Both the position numbers and the translations under genes were made by a program. From JBDHTS01 sp044220535 (GTDB lineage: Bacteria; Pseudomonadota; Alphaproteobacteria; Micavibrionales; Micavibrionaceae): a stretch of 42,013 bases of DNA. The DNA lies in assembly GCA_044220535.1 (NCBI GenBank), contig JBGAQU010000012.1:1-42013 (forward strand), written 5' to 3'. The notes beneath the pieces are model-generated. The model saw only the letters and a program-made list of their open reading frames with translations, did no database searches and was not told the DNA's origin. Shown here in pieces: positions 41,882-42,013 of this stretch. Each line of letters opens with the position of its first letter. Position 1 is the stretch's first letter.

Positions 41882-42013
41882 GGGGCTGGCCTAGATAAGG
41901 TGTCTTATCTAAGGTTGGCGAATGGTAAAAAGGCGAAGCAAGTTAAGTATTTACAAGCAAAACCGGTTGCTTGAACTGTTCGTTGGCGGTGTAACAGCCC
42001 GAACAGCGGCAGA
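41882..42013 (+). mobile_element. Left end of an IS1595-like insertion sequence, cut by window edge
   Basis: ATG 41922 opens a frame that reads MVKRRSKLSIYKQNRLLELF and then VGGVTARTAA before the window ends. This matches the conserved N-terminus of IS1595/IS1016-group transposases (…LSKxKQxRLLELFVAGVTARTAA). The preceding stretch contains TAGATAAG-GTGT-CTTATCTA (41892-41911), a perfect 8-bp inverted repeat, and begins GGGGCTGGCC at 41882, a plausible terminal repeat. The exact end and the group within IS1595 are inferred. Confidence 0.78.

Noticed and set aside
1..42013. CRISPR array, tRNA, rRNA, prophage or integrative element
   Set aside because: No regularly spaced repeats, cloverleaf-like gene, ribosomal RNA stretch, integrase or structural phage genes were seen on reading; only the IS at the right edge is mobile DNA.

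Overview
The window looks like chromosomal DNA from an alphaproteobacterium: moderate GC, alphaproteobacterial-type hybrid histidine kinases, a FadL porin, and a leucine-degradation (liu/mcc) and methylcitrate (prp) gene set. I see no tRNA, rRNA, CRISPR array or phage block. The genus cannot be fixed from the sequence alone.

Layout. 1-2.8 kb is a decaying zone with a fadE pseudogene carrying many frameshifts and remnants of small genes. 2.8-11.6 kb holds a DUF1269 membrane protein, an alpha/beta hydrolase, an FtsH paralogue whose zinc-protease motif reads HQAGH instead of HEAGH, a hybrid histidine kinase, a winged-helix protein with a possible LPD7-like C-terminus, and an Uup-type ABC-F ATPase. 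11.7-22.7 kb carries leucine catabolism on the + strand (mccB, liuC, mccA, mvaB, ivd), interleaved with unrelated minus-strand genes (DMT transporter, metallophosphatase, M48 protease) and two tiny overlapping ORFs. 22.7-26.2 kb has a small-protein/lipoprotein operon, FadL and a small exported protein. 26.3-30 kb is a fused indolepyruvate:ferredoxin oxidoreductase gene. 30-32.9 kb has a frameshifted lipoprotein, a duplicated leader motif, an SbmA/YddA-type ABC transporter and a thioesterase. 33-41.9 kb holds a methyltransferase, thiolase, an HSD10-like dehydrogenase, and prpB-prpC-[hybrid kinase on the other strand]-prpD. The window ends inside an IS1595-like insertion sequence that starts about 5 bp after prpD.

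How the genes fit. Isovaleryl-CoA dehydrogenase, methylcrotonyl-CoA carboxylase, methylglutaconyl-CoA hydratase and HMG-CoA lyase form the leucine route to acetyl-CoA and acetoacetate. The HSD10-like dehydrogenase and thiolase fit the end of isoleucine degradation (acetyl-CoA plus propionyl-CoA), and PrpBCD would dispose of propionyl-CoA. FadL and FadE belong to fatty-acid use, and indolepyruvate oxidoreductase to amino-acid-derived 2-keto acids.

Most striking pattern. Several catabolic genes are broken by lesions that can be read directly. mccA is split by an exact 28-bp palindrome whose removal restores the frame. The indolepyruvate oxidoreductase gene is broken by an exact 8-bp tandem duplication. 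A lipoprotein gene appears to have one extra C. fadE has many indels. This suggests ongoing loss of catabolic capacity, unless some of the lesions are assembly errors. Convergent genes are also packed unusually tightly: at least eight stop-to-stop junctions lie between a 4-nt overlap and a 6-nt gap.
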